Shown one piece after another: positions 27,166 to 36,045 of a stretch of DNA of 64,000 nucleotides (position 1 is the first letter of the stretch; each line of letters starts with the position of its first letter). The DNA comes from an uncultured Sphingomonadales bacterium (GTDB lineage: Bacteria; Pseudomonadota; Alphaproteobacteria; Sphingomonadales; Rhodothalassiaceae), in contig CANMND010000003.1 of assembly GCA_947499155.1 (NCBI GenBank), positions 124,001-188,000 of the forward strand, read 5' to 3'. A model generated the notes under the pieces. The model worked only from the letters and a program-made list of their open reading frames with translations. It searched no databases and had not been told where the DNA came from. The translations under genes and the position numbers were made by a program.

Positions 27166-27954
27166 TATATGTATTAACCTTGATCTTCCTTCATAAGATA
27201 TAAGCTCACACTGAAGAGACTTTGTTTCAGAGATTAAATTACCAGAATATATGTTCTTAATATACTCATGACAAAGAGCATTCATATTTGAAAGCCACGT
27301 TTAATAGATATTCCTGCGTAATATTGCGATATTTTTCTCAGTATCCTTCCTAAGATCCCCTAATTTCTCATCTACAGATTTCTCCACATCATCTACTATT
27401 CCATCAGTCGTAAAATTGAATATTTCACGCGCATAATCAACATTTCTGACCAGACAATCGCGTTCCGCATCGTCCTCAGCACATAGCCCGCCAGATCTAA
27501 TCAGAGAATTAAGATGATCGCTCTCATTAAGGAAGAGTGCACGTAATAATCTGCTCCTTTGGTTAGTCATGAAAAGTTCACATCTTCCCCATTTCGACTT
27601 ATATATTGAACCCGGAAAATATAAATATGTCATATAATCATAACAAAAATCTTCCATATTTTTACGCCATGATTTATTAATTAATTTAAATCTATCTATA
27701 GTGTTTTTTTCTTCTTTAGAACCATACATTAAAATTTCAAGTATTCTCTGCACCGTCTGCTCAAGCCGTTTTTGAGCATCTGGAGTATAATTACCCAAGC
27801 AAAGCTGCGCTTCTTCCGACGAAGACGTATTCAAACACACATCTTCACCCGGATGAAATGGCGGACCGTCCTGAAGGTCATAGCCAAAGGCAAATGAAGG
27901 CTTTGGGGTAAGAAAAAGCAGCAATGTGACAGCCATTACATATATGTGCTTCAT
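27130..27954 (-). pseudogene. LprI-like secreted protein, C-terminal half lost by nonsense mutation (copy of 28043-28882)
   Basis: The open frame 27301-27954 encodes 217 aa with a signal peptide (MKHIYVMAVTLLLFL) and one LprI-like domain (LCLGNY, INKSWRKNMEDFCYDY, then a second Cys). A TAA at 27301-27303 replaces the GAA codon of the paralogue (ILRRNIY then stop, against ILRKNIYETWLSNM). Beyond the stop the sequence still encodes the paralogue's second repeat (TWLSNMNALC onward) down to about 27135. The one-domain product may still be made and work, so this is a truncated gene rather than a fully dead one. Confidence 0.75.
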
Positions 27955-28042
27955 ATAATCTGCCTTTATATTCTTATCTTATTATGAGTGCCGGGCATAT
28001 ACCAAGGAGCCACCGTGCCGAACCCGCAGGACCCAAAAAGCA

Positions 28043-28882
28043 TCAATGCTTTTGTGGTTTCTCCGGAAATACACGGTCGCGATACCCCCTGTAGAATAAT
28101 GTATGTATTAATCTGGATCTCCCTTCATATGATATAAGCTCACACTGAAGGGACTTCATTTCAGAAATGAAATTATCAGAATATATGCTCTTAATATAAT
28201 TATGACAAAGAGTATTCATATTTGAAAGCCAGGTTTCATAGATATTCTTGCGTAATATTGCGATTTCTTTTTCAGTACCTTTTCTAAGATCCCCCACCTT
28301 CTCATCTACAGATTTTTCCACATCATCTACTATTCCATCAGTCGTAAAATCGAATATTTCGCGAGAATAATCAACATTTCTGACCAGGCAATCGCGTCCC
28401 TCATCGTTCTCAGTGCACATCCTGCCAGATCTGATCAGAAAATTAAAATGGTCATTCTCATTCAAGAAAAGTGCGCGAAATAGCCTATTCCTTTGCTTTG
28501 TCATGAGAAATACGCATCTTTCTGACTTTGATCTATATATTGAACCCGGAAAATATAGTTTTGTTATATAATCATAACAAAAATTTTCCATATTCTTGTT
28601 CCAAGCTTTATTCATTAACTCAAACTCATCCGTGCTCTGCTCACCTGAACCAAGCACTCCAGAGCTAATTATCGTCTTTATAGTATTTTCCAGATCACCT
28701 TTTGCATCATAAGCATATTCAGCCAAACATAGCTGCGCCTCTTGCGACGAAGACATATTCCAGCATACTTTTTCGCCCTCATGGTAAGGCTGACCATCCT
28801 TAAGGTCATAACCAAAGGCAAATAAAGGATTTGGGGTAAACAAAAGTAACAATATGACAGCCATTACATATATGTGCTTCAT
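28043..28882 (-). CDS. Secreted protein with two LprI-like (lysozyme-inhibitor-like) repeats
   Basis: 279 aa from the ATG at 28882 (signal peptide MKHIYVMAVILLLLFTPNPL). Two repeats share the pattern W-x-x-N-M-x-x-x-C: MNKAWNKNMENFCYDYITKL near residues 85-105 and ETWLSNMNTLCHNYIKSIY near residues 220-240, each followed by a second Cys and a basic helix. This resembles the LprI/DUF1311 domain of lysozyme inhibitors. A periplasmic protein that blocks a muramidase would suit the toxin-like domain of the neighbouring portal. Low GC compared with the structural genes suggests acquisition. The family call is from pattern only. Confidence 0.6.
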   Translation of the reverse strand: MKHIYVMAVILLLLFTPNPLFAFGYDLKDGQPYHEGEKVCWNMSSSQEAQLCLAEYAYDAKGDLENTIKTIISSGVLGSGEQSTDEFELMNKAWNKNMENFCYDYITKLYFPGSIYRSKSERCVFLMTKQRNRLFRALFLNENDHFNFLIRSGRMCTENDEGRDCLVRNVDYSREIFDFTTDGIVDDVEKSVDEKVGDLRKGTEKEIAILRKNIYETWLSNMNTLCHNYIKSIYSDNFISEMKSLQCELISYEGRSRLIHTLFYRGYRDRVFPEKPQKH

Positions 28883-29156
28883 ATAATCTGCCTTCATACT
28901 TTTTATCTTAACAAAAGAATTGGTCACATTCCGTCTATTCGTCCCACCCATTCTGCATTAAGCCGCAGGATGTGTATCTTTGCGATGTATACTTAGAGCC
29001 ACAAGCAACTGAAGGTGGATCATATTGCCTATTGCAAAACTACCATTAATGGAATAACGACACCAAAACGGGGTGTCCAGACAATAATTTCTCTTATCAG
29101 TAGTTAACATGGTTCACCATTTCCACTTCGAAGAACGCATAAAGGTCTCATCTCCT

Positions 29157-30236
29157 GTGAAAAACCTGATTTTCCTGTACGTCTGTATCGCCATCTCTCC
29201 GATCCTTTTAGGCGGCTGTGTTCAGACGCCCCAGGGCCCGGAATTTGACGATCCTCTTTTCCAGCGCATGTACTCCCAGATGAAAACGTATTCAGATGAA
29301 AGAGAGCGTACTATCGCCAATCTCCTGGATGGCAACTGCGAAGAGGCGTATGCAGGACTAAAGCTTGATCCACAATATCCGCAAGAAGACCTTTATCGCT
29401 GGGCTGAATTGCATCGCACCGGCCTGTGTGCAGACCAGAACCACGAGCTGGCCTTCCAATATTATCAGCAGGCGATTGAGCAGAATCCTCATGACGGCAA
29501 GAGCCTTTCACGTATCTCAAGCGCCTATTCACGCGGTGAAGGAACGGCGCTGGACACTGCAAAGGCAACATACTATGCGCGTCGTGCTATCAGTGTACGC
29601 GCCTCTGATATCATCAGCGATTTGGGCAAATATCCTGGCATAAAATGGGACTTTTTTACCGACAAATTGACCGCAGACTGGGAGCCAGGGGACGCGCTCG
29701 CCAAAGAGATAGACTGGTTTAAGTCACAGATTGCCAAAGGACCAAAGCCGCTCATTGAATTTGCTCAGACTTTATGGACGGGTTCGGCTATGTTTGAGCA
29801 GGACAAGCAATCGGCATTTTATCTTATGCGTAGTATTAGTTTTACGACCGAGTCCGCCGAAGCATTCTATTATAGTGCAATATGGCCTTCGGACAATGGT
29901 CTGGCAATTCAGATATATGGCGATATTGAGAGGGCAAAACAATTCAATTATATGAAGGTTGATGGATACTTTTTGAGGTTTGCTGGTGAATATGGCTATA
30001 TCCCGGCTCAAAAGCTGATCGTACAAATGCTAATCGACGGCCCTGACTACGAGCATCGAAACTGGTCCATCTATTACTGGATGCTAAACCTCAAACGTCA
30101 AGGCGAGCCGATCGATCAGGACCAGTTTCTGGCAATCCGCGAGACGCTTACGCCCGATGAAATTAAAATGCTGAATAACTGGCCCAGACCATCTCAGGCT
30201 GAGCATCGGAGCTCACCTTTTACAGCTATCGATTAA
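29157..30236 (+). CDS. Lipoprotein with Sel1-like repeats, candidate immunity protein
   Basis: 359 aa from a GTG at 29157. The signal peptide has the lipobox LLGGC, so the mature protein is lipid-anchored. Sel1/TPR-like helices are visible in YRWAELHRTGLCADQNHELA and RISSAYSRGEGTALDTAK. The frame opens at 29109 but the upstream 16 codons are not shared with the paralogue at 26516. Its end overlaps the convergent truncated portal gene by 11 bases. Sel1-repeat lipoproteins occur as immunity proteins of some secreted effectors, so protection against the adjacent C-terminal domain is plausible but unproven. Confidence 0.6.
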   Translation: MKNLIFLYVCIAISPILLGGCVQTPQGPEFDDPLFQRMYSQMKTYSDERERTIANLLDGNCEEAYAGLKLDPQYPQEDLYRWAELHRTGLCADQNHELAFQYYQQAIEQNPHDGKSLSRISSAYSRGEGTALDTAKATYYARRAISVRASDIISDLGKYPGIKWDFFTDKLTADWEPGDALAKEIDWFKSQIAKGPKPLIEFAQTLWTGSAMFEQDKQSAFYLMRSISFTTESAEAFYYSAIWPSDNGLAIQIYGDIERAKQFNYMKVDGYFLRFAGEYGYIPAQKLIVQMLIDGPDYEHRNWSIYYWMLNLKRQGEPIDQDQFLAIRETLTPDEIKMLNNWPRPSQAEHRSSPFTAID

Positions 30237-31587
30237 CGCTTGTTGCACAATCCAGTCTCTCCATCAACTCAAGCTTTGCGCGAACCTTCTCTTGAGTTTT
30301 CTCAATAAAATCCAAATGAAAATTGATGTCCTTTACAGCGTCCTTGGCTTCATTATCATTCTCAATAAATTCTTTTACATTCTCATCAAAACTATACATG
30401 AACTCAACCAGAGATATCAATCTCCCCAATGCTGATGATCGCAACGCTAGTATTGTCACGTTTTTTGGAGTTGATAAACTAGCCATCAACTCAGCTGCCA
30501 CTTTCATTAGATCAATTATTGATTTCTTTGCAGAAAAATTTGCACTTTCCATTTTTTTCTTAAGTTCATCTTGAGTATTTTCAATTTTTCTCAGTGCGTC
30601 GTCTATATTTAGCTGCAGAATAGCCAAATCAACATTAAGCTGCTGGCAGCGATCACGAATTACGCCCTGCGCCCGTTGCCGCTCTTCACCCTGCAACTCT
30701 GTAATTAACTTGTAATCAACCTGACAACGGCAATTGATCACTTCTTCAATAGGGCCATCGGGGTCACGCGGCTCACGTAACTCGGCATCGCCAACCTTAA
30801 ACAGCTCGTCCTCAAGTACAATTTGGCCGTCTGCTGCACGGTGGCTCTCGCGCACTGTTCCGTCGCTTTGAGTGCGCCATATCTTGACCATGACCGGCTC
30901 AAGGTCAGGTCGTTCCACCAGTTGTGCCGAACGTTTCTTCTCACGAAGCTCAAAAGGGCCGAATGCATTTCCCACCTCCTGCAAAGACGGCAAATCATCC
31001 CCGCCCTCCACCGGGTCGAGGCCCACTTCGGCGCGTTTTTCGTTGGTCGTCATAAAGGCCGCTGACCCAAGCCGCGTCCATAAAGCGTCCCGTTCCACCG
31101 CAAGGGCCGTAATCCGGTCGCGGTCTGCTTCCAGCCGCAAGTCGCCATCCTCGTCATCCAGCCAGCGGCCCAGAGACCCAAGCACCCGGTCCACAAGCGG
31201 TAACAGGGTCAAGCGCCAAAATGCCCGGTTGGCTTCCTGATAATTGGCATAAGTATTGTCGCCCGGGATCCCCAACAGCATCGGCGGCACCCCAAAGGCG
31301 AGGGCGATCTCACGCGCCGCCACATGCTTGGTATTGATAAAGTCCATGTCCGAAGGTGAAAAAGCCATTTGCTGCCATTTAAGGCCGCCTTCCAAAAGCA
31401 ACGGTCGCCCGGCATTCACAGCGCCTTGAAACTGCGCCGCCATATCCTCTTTCAGACGCACAATCTGTTCTTCAGTCAAATTGCCCGGCACACCGTCACC
31501 CGGCTCGAACACCAAAGCCCCCGAAGGCCGGGCCGCATTGTCCAAAAGCGCCTTGTTCCAGCTTGAGGCGGCATTGTGGATATCAAT
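30226..31587 (-). pseudogene. Orphan portal C-terminal cassette (portal N-terminus missing, different C-terminus)
   Basis: Homology to the full portal begins abruptly at 31587 (portal residue about 197) with no good start codon; the best is a TTG at 31545, giving 439 aa. The portal part is nearly identical to the full gene (VPPMLLGIPGDNTYANYQEA), then a MuF/gp7-like motif follows (VKIWRTQSDGTVRESH, EEVINCRCQVDY with NCRC near residue 271). After this the sequence is unrelated to the full portal: about 165 residues of amphipathic and coiled-coil helices (QNTQDELKKKMESA-like, VREFI-type) without a motif I recognise. This is the layout of an orphan toxin module rather than of a working portal. 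Confidence 0.75.
30989..31587 (-). repeat. Direct repeat copy 1 (portal core), pairs with 33011-33609
   Basis: 599 bp at a constant offset of 2022 from the second copy. About 30989-31410 and 31530-31587 look nearly identical, while about 31410-31530 has more differences, a mosaic suggesting gene conversion. The repeat ends at GATATCAAT on the right. Confidence 0.88.
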
Positions 31588-31678
31588 CTATCAACCGGCC
31601 CACAATTTTTGCCAACCCACTGAAATTCAAATATCTTTTTATCGCCAAATAAGGCATGTATTACTTTTCTTTGCCATA

Positions 31679-32113
31679 CTAATGATTAATTTCACATAGT
31701 ATTGATTCATTGATTTTATCTCTGATCGACAATTTATCTTCTGATAAAATTTTGAAATTTCCTTGCAGGAGATAATCTATCACTTTAGTTAAATAATTGA
31801 CATTCCATAGGCCTCCATATGAATCATAATAAAGATCTCTATCATTAGGCATATAATTTATTACGGATTCTCGGAATAATGACTCATCCCGTATTGAGAA
31901 TAACTCTCCGCCATCGCTAGTAATAACAAGTAAAAATAATTCATCACTATCTCTTGGGCTATTCTTATAATAGCAATAATTATAAAATGCCATTCCATCA
32001 ATTTCTATTATTTCATTTATTATCTGCTCTAAATCATCCATATCATCAGATTTGACCGCGCTTGGTAAAGAAATTAAAAGCAAGCAAAATGCCAAAATAA
32101 TAGTCTTGCTCAT
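31679..32113 (-). CDS. Secreted small protein overlapping the portal stop, candidate immunity protein
   Basis: 144 aa with a Sec signal peptide (MSKTIILAFCLLLISLPSAV). The mature part is acidic, mixed alpha/beta, with DELFLLVITSDGGELFSI; I do not recognise the family. The ATG at 32113 overlaps the TGA of the portal gene by four bases (ATGA), so the two are translationally coupled. A periplasmic protein coupled to a portal gene has no structural explanation, but it suits an immunity protein against the cell-wall-hydrolase-like domain encoded just upstream. AT-rich compared with neighbours. Confidence 0.65.
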   Translation of the reverse strand: MSKTIILAFCLLLISLPSAVKSDDMDDLEQIINEIIEIDGMAFYNYCYYKNSPRDSDELFLLVITSDGGELFSIRDESLFRESVINYMPNDRDLYYDSYGGLWNVNYLTKVIDYLLQGNFKILSEDKLSIRDKINESILCEINH

Positions 32114-34197
32114 TTCACAAAACGCCCCTCACCCTTCAAAATTACGAGAAATACTTTATCCTTGCTAAACATCCTATCAGACGGTCGTGGGTTGCTATTA
32201 AAAAATGGTCCAAATGAGGCTACCACAGGCTGCTTCACGCCATTTCGGAATACCTTTGGCAACGTCCGAACATCTTCTTCACCTTTTGGAAAAATTGTAT
32301 CGGTGGCATCACGAAAATTAAAGAAATTATTTCCCAAAGAGGTATCCAAACCGTTAGACCGCTCCCCCCTAACTTCTGCTATCAATTGCTTAATTTCATT
32401 CAAAATATTCTCCTCAAACGCTGGCAATTCCCTGTTAATTTGATGAGACGCCGTATCCGGTCGACGAGAGCCAAATTTCTCATCCGCATTAATCACTGCA
32501 TGAGCTATAGCTTTCCGGGCCAAATCTATATCTGGCCCAGAAAGAGATGCGCTTTCATTAAAAACGATATTCGCAACCGCTTCATCATCCAATATCGCTT
32601 TATCACCACGTATAATTGGTGCACCACCGCCCGCACCTTCAATATCCCCGTCTTCTTCTTCACCCTCATCTACATATTCCACAAAACACCGGCAATTTGC
32701 TGTCTCAGTGAGTGACGCGGACGGGTCCGAAGGCAACAGCATCCGCTCACCATCAATTTCAAAATCCTCATCTATTCCTATCTTCACACCTTCCATAGAC
32801 CTATGGCTCTCACGAACCTTTCCATCCTTTTGTATCCGCCAAATCTTCATGCGTTTGCCCGCGTCCTTTGCAACCTCCAACTCCCGCTTCAGATTGGCAA
32901 AGCGCGCAACACGAGTAGCATTCACGGCATGCCCCTTCATCTCGCGATCAGCGTTTAACCGGCCACGAAGTTCAAAAGGACCGAAGGCGTCTCCTGTCAC
33001 CTGCGAGAGCGGCAAATCATCCCCGCCCTCCACCGGGTCGAGGCCCACTTCGGCGCGTTTTTCGTTGGTCGTCATAAAGGCCGCTGACCCAAGCCGCGTC
33101 CATAAAGCGTCCCGTTCCACCGCAAGGGCCGTAATCCGGTCGCGGTCTGCTTCCAGCCGCAAGTCGCCATCCTCGTCATCCAGCCAGCGGCCCAGAGACC
33201 CAAGCACCCGGTCCACAAGCGGTAACAGGGTCAAGCGCCAAAATGCCCGGTTGGCTTCCTGATAATTGGCATAAGTATTGTCGCCCGGGATCCCCAACAG
33301 CATCGGCGGCACCCCAAAGGCGAGGGCGATCTCACGCGCCGCCACATGCTTGGTATTGATAAAGTCCATGTCCGAAGGTGAAAAAGCCATTTGCTGCCAT
33401 TTAAGGCCGCCTTCCAAAAGCAACGGTCGCCCAGCATTCACAGCGCCCTGAAACTGCGCTGCCATTTCTTCTTTCAGGCGCGTGACCTGCTCGTCCGTCA
33501 GATTGCCCGGCGCGCCGTCCCCCGGCTCAAACACCAAAGCACCGGAAGGCCGGGCCGCATTGTCCAAAAGCGCCTTGTTCCAGCTTGAGGCGGCATTATG
33601 GATATCAATGCCCATCGCCGCTGCCTCCAGCGCGGAGAGGCCATAATGATCATCAAGAGGATGAAAGGTCTTCACATGCAAAATCGCCGAGCGCCCGCTG
33701 GCGGCATGGACGGGGTAGCGTCGCTTTTCTCCGCCGACCTCATAAATATAGGCAGCAGGCCAGCCTCGTGCTCCCGGCTCCACCCGCATCCTGTCGGGCC
33801 GCAGGGTATAAAGTTCTGCCACCTCACCTGATGGGCTCGTCACCTGCTCGATATAGGCATTACCCGCCAACAGAAGATGGGAATAAATCTCTTCCAGAAA
33901 GCTCGCGCAGACGCACATGGGATTGGGCGAACGCAACAGGGACAAGACGGGATGCTCGTCGCGCCTTTTGCCCTTTTCATAGAGTTTAAGGGGGACAGAC
34001 GCCGCACATTCCGCAACCAGCCGCACAGCCCGATGGGCTACCACATTGCGTTGATAGCCATTTTGTACCAATGCCCTGTAGCCATAGCCGGTCCAGGTCG
34101 GATCACCGGTTGACAGCCAGGCGGTACCAAATCGCGCCACGGGTGACGCCTTGCGTTCAAGCCCCAGTCTTTGCCGCATGGATTTAATAATCGACAT
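32110..34197 (-). CDS. GTA portal protein (gp3) fused to MuF-like motif and toxin-like C-terminal domain
   Basis: 695 aa; GTA portals are normally about 390-400 aa. Residues 1 to about 400 are an HK97-type portal (AWLSTGDPTWTGYGYRALVQ, PPMLLGIPGDNTYANYQEAN). Residues about 440-505 carry a MuF/SPP1-gp7-like motif, KIWRIQKDGKVRESH through to NCRC at about 499-502. Residues about 530-695 are a distinct domain opening with VANIVFNESASLSGPDIDLA and RKAIAHAVINADEKFG, resembling SleB-type cell-wall hydrolases with a candidate catalytic Glu near residue 547. Portals form the DNA-entry ring. The extension could travel with the particle as an effector. The portal call is certain; the hydrolase call is tentative. 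Confidence 0.88.
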   Translation of the reverse strand: MSIIKSMRQRLGLERKASPVARFGTAWLSTGDPTWTGYGYRALVQNGYQRNVVAHRAVRLVAECAASVPLKLYEKGKRRDEHPVLSLLRSPNPMCVCASFLEEIYSHLLLAGNAYIEQVTSPSGEVAELYTLRPDRMRVEPGARGWPAAYIYEVGGEKRRYPVHAASGRSAILHVKTFHPLDDHYGLSALEAAAMGIDIHNAASSWNKALLDNAARPSGALVFEPGDGAPGNLTDEQVTRLKEEMAAQFQGAVNAGRPLLLEGGLKWQQMAFSPSDMDFINTKHVAAREIALAFGVPPMLLGIPGDNTYANYQEANRAFWRLTLLPLVDRVLGSLGRWLDDEDGDLRLEADRDRITALAVERDALWTRLGSAAFMTTNEKRAEVGLDPVEGGDDLPLSQVTGDAFGPFELRGRLNADREMKGHAVNATRVARFANLKRELEVAKDAGKRMKIWRIQKDGKVRESHRSMEGVKIGIDEDFEIDGERMLLPSDPSASLTETANCRCFVEYVDEGEEEDGDIEGAGGGAPIIRGDKAILDDEAVANIVFNESASLSGPDIDLARKAIAHAVINADEKFGSRRPDTASHQINRELPAFEENILNEIKQLIAEVRGERSNGLDTSLGNNFFNFRDATDTIFPKGEEDVRTLPKVFRNGVKQPVVASFGPFFNSNPRPSDRMFSKDKVFLVILKGEGRFVK
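33011..33609 (-). repeat. Direct repeat copy 2 (portal core), pairs with 30989-31587
   Basis: Lies within the full portal gene (codons about 197-396). See the first copy for the extent of similarity. The repeat ends just before the point where the two C-terminal extensions begin to diverge, so recombination between the copies would exchange the extensions. Confidence 0.88.
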
Positions 34198-34287
34198 GAA
34201 AGTTCCAATCCCTTGTGACTGCTCTTGGCAAGGCAGGTGATATTGGATAAAGTTGCCCGCATATTTTACATACGGACAACGGTGGAT

Positions 34288-34683
34288 ATGACGGTCAGAA
34301 TGAGTGACATCAAACGCGCAGGGCTTGCCGCCCTGATCATGCTTTTAGCGAGCACACTGATTGCAGGGGCGGCCAAGGCAGCGCCCCAATGTGGCGAGCC
34401 TCCTATGGATGGGCCTGCAATTCCCGACGGTACCCGCGTTGACCGGGACGGAATGCTGGCCGGTGTTAATGCTGTGAAAGTCTATAGCGAACAAGTGGAC
34501 GCCTATCTTTCCTGCAAGGACGAACGCGCCGTGCAGGTGTTCCAGTGGATGAATGAAGACCAGCGCGCCCGCTGGGAAGAAGACCTTAATAAAATCCATG
34601 AACACCGGGTCGAAGTGCAGCGTCAGATGAACGAGGCCATCCGCGTCTTCAACAGCAATAACGCCGAAGACAACACGGGCTGA
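34288..34683 (+). CDS. Secreted protein of unknown function, antisense between terminase and portal
   Basis: 131 aa from the ATG at 34288 (GGTGGAT upstream): signal peptide with a hydrophobic core (LAALIMLLASTLIAGAAKA), then a helical mature domain with two cysteines (QCGEPPMDG and YLSCKDERAV) and an Arg/Glu-rich C-terminal helix. I do not recognise the family. It faces the terminase gene tail to tail (6 bp between stops) and is divergent from the portal gene, so it breaks the GTA operon in two. Confidence 0.7.
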   Translation: MTVRMSDIKRAGLAALIMLLASTLIAGAAKAAPQCGEPPMDGPAIPDGTRVDRDGMLAGVNAVKVYSEQVDAYLSCKDERAVQVFQWMNEDQRARWEEDLNKIHEHRVEVQRQMNEAIRVFNSNNAEDNTG

Positions 34684-34689
34684 GGTCTT

Positions 34690-36045
34690 TTAAAGCTGTA
34701 CGAGATGCGGCACTGCCATCCGCCCCAAAGCCAGTTCGCTTACAGCCCAGACCAGGGCATCAAGACGGTCAGGGCTTTTTTCCCCGCTGGCACCGGTATA
34801 GCTGCACATCTCGTCTTCCAGCGCCTCAAAGCGGGTGACATGACGAACAAGCCCGCGCTCATATAAAGCCGCCACCGGCTCTGCCCTTGCCATCTTGCCC
34901 CGGCTTGCGCGAACAGGGCGATAGCTAAGGCCAGGGGCCACCTGCCGTAAAACCGCTTCCACCATGTCGCCGCCATTATTGACCTCGCCCACGACCCGGT
35001 CGGCACCATGGCGCTCATAAGCCGCGACAACACGCTCTGCCCACTGAATCGGCCGCAAACCCTGGCAGCTTGCATCTTCAAGAACATGAACAGCGCCGTC
35101 TTCTGTCAGACCTGCCACCACTATACCGCAGGCGTCCGCCTTTTCCCCGTGACTGGCGGGGGGATCCACTGCAACAACGATACGGGTAAAGGTCCCGGCA
35201 ACCGGCGTCTGCGCACTTTCCAGCATGGCGCGGGTCCACAAGGCACCGGCCACCTCATCAATCAGATGTCCGTCAAGTTCCTGGGCACCCAATCGCGTGC
35301 CCGCATAAAGCCGTTCCACTTCAGCAAGGAACTGCGGCGCAAGATGCGCCCGGTTATCCAGGGTCCTCCCACTCACAGTAACAGTGGACGGTTCAGCCAT
35401 CAGACGCTTCAGCCAGGGTAATGGGCGCGGTGTTGTAGTTGCAGCCACCCGCGGCGTCCGGCCCAATCGCAGCCCCAGAACCAGATTGGACCAGGCCGTC
35501 GCCCCCTCATACCACTTGGCAATTTCATCAGCCCAGGCCGCATGATGCTGCGGCCCCCGCAACTGGTCCGGGTCGTTGGCGGAATAAAGATAAGCCACAG
35601 CACCATTGGGCCAGACCAGACGGCGACGGGATGGCTCAAATTCCGGCCTGTGACCCGGTGCGCTGCAAGCAAGAATACCGCTTTCGCCCTCCACCATCAC
35701 ATCGCGGATATCAGCGAAACTGTCCCCCACCAGGGCCAGACGTTGCGGTGCGTTATTGGCCGCTGACAGGGGCGTTGATCCTTCCACCAGGCTGCGCACC
35801 CATTCTGCGCCCATGCGGGTTTTCCCAAACCCCCGCCCGGCCAGCACAAGCCAGCAAAACCAGTCCCCTTGTGGCGGGAGCTGATTTTCCCTCGCCCAGA
35901 ATGACCAGTCATGCAACAAAGCGCTGACCTCATGCGGGTGAAGGCCATCAAGCCATTCCCGTATTTTGTTGGTACCAAGGCTCGCACACAGGCGTGCGGC
36001 CCGGCTCATGGCGCCGGACGGCTGTTCAGGCAGACGACGTGTCAT
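34690..36045 (-). CDS. Terminase large subunit (DNA packaging), GTA gp2
   Basis: About 451 aa. Walker A is GRGFGKT at residues 70-76, Walker B/DE is in HHAAWADEIAKW, and the C-terminal nuclease region includes VVAVDPPASHGEKADACGI and a final DRLDALVWAVSELAL. It packages DNA into the head. The frame is open to 36171, but the ATG at 36045 with GAGA six bases upstream overlaps the small-subunit gene by 20 bases and fits the family start. Confidence 0.96.
   Translation of the reverse strand: MTRRLPEQPSGAMSRAARLCASLGTNKIREWLDGLHPHEVSALLHDWSFWARENQLPPQGDWFCWLVLAGRGFGKTRMGAEWVRSLVEGSTPLSAANNAPQRLALVGDSFADIRDVMVEGESGILACSAPGHRPEFEPSRRRLVWPNGAVAYLYSANDPDQLRGPQHHAAWADEIAKWYEGATAWSNLVLGLRLGRTPRVAATTTPRPLPWLKRLMAEPSTVTVSGRTLDNRAHLAPQFLAEVERLYAGTRLGAQELDGHLIDEVAGALWTRAMLESAQTPVAGTFTRIVVAVDPPASHGEKADACGIVVAGLTEDGAVHVLEDASCQGLRPIQWAERVVAAYERHGADRVVGEVNNGGDMVEAVLRQVAPGLSYRPVRASRGKMARAEPVAALYERGLVRHVTRFEALEDEMCSYTGASGEKSPDRLDALVWAVSELALGRMAVPHLVQL

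Noticed and set aside
27301-28882. Possible CRISPR or short tandem repeat because of near-identical blocks
   Set aside because: The similarity is between two paralogous genes of about 800 bp, not short spaced repeats.
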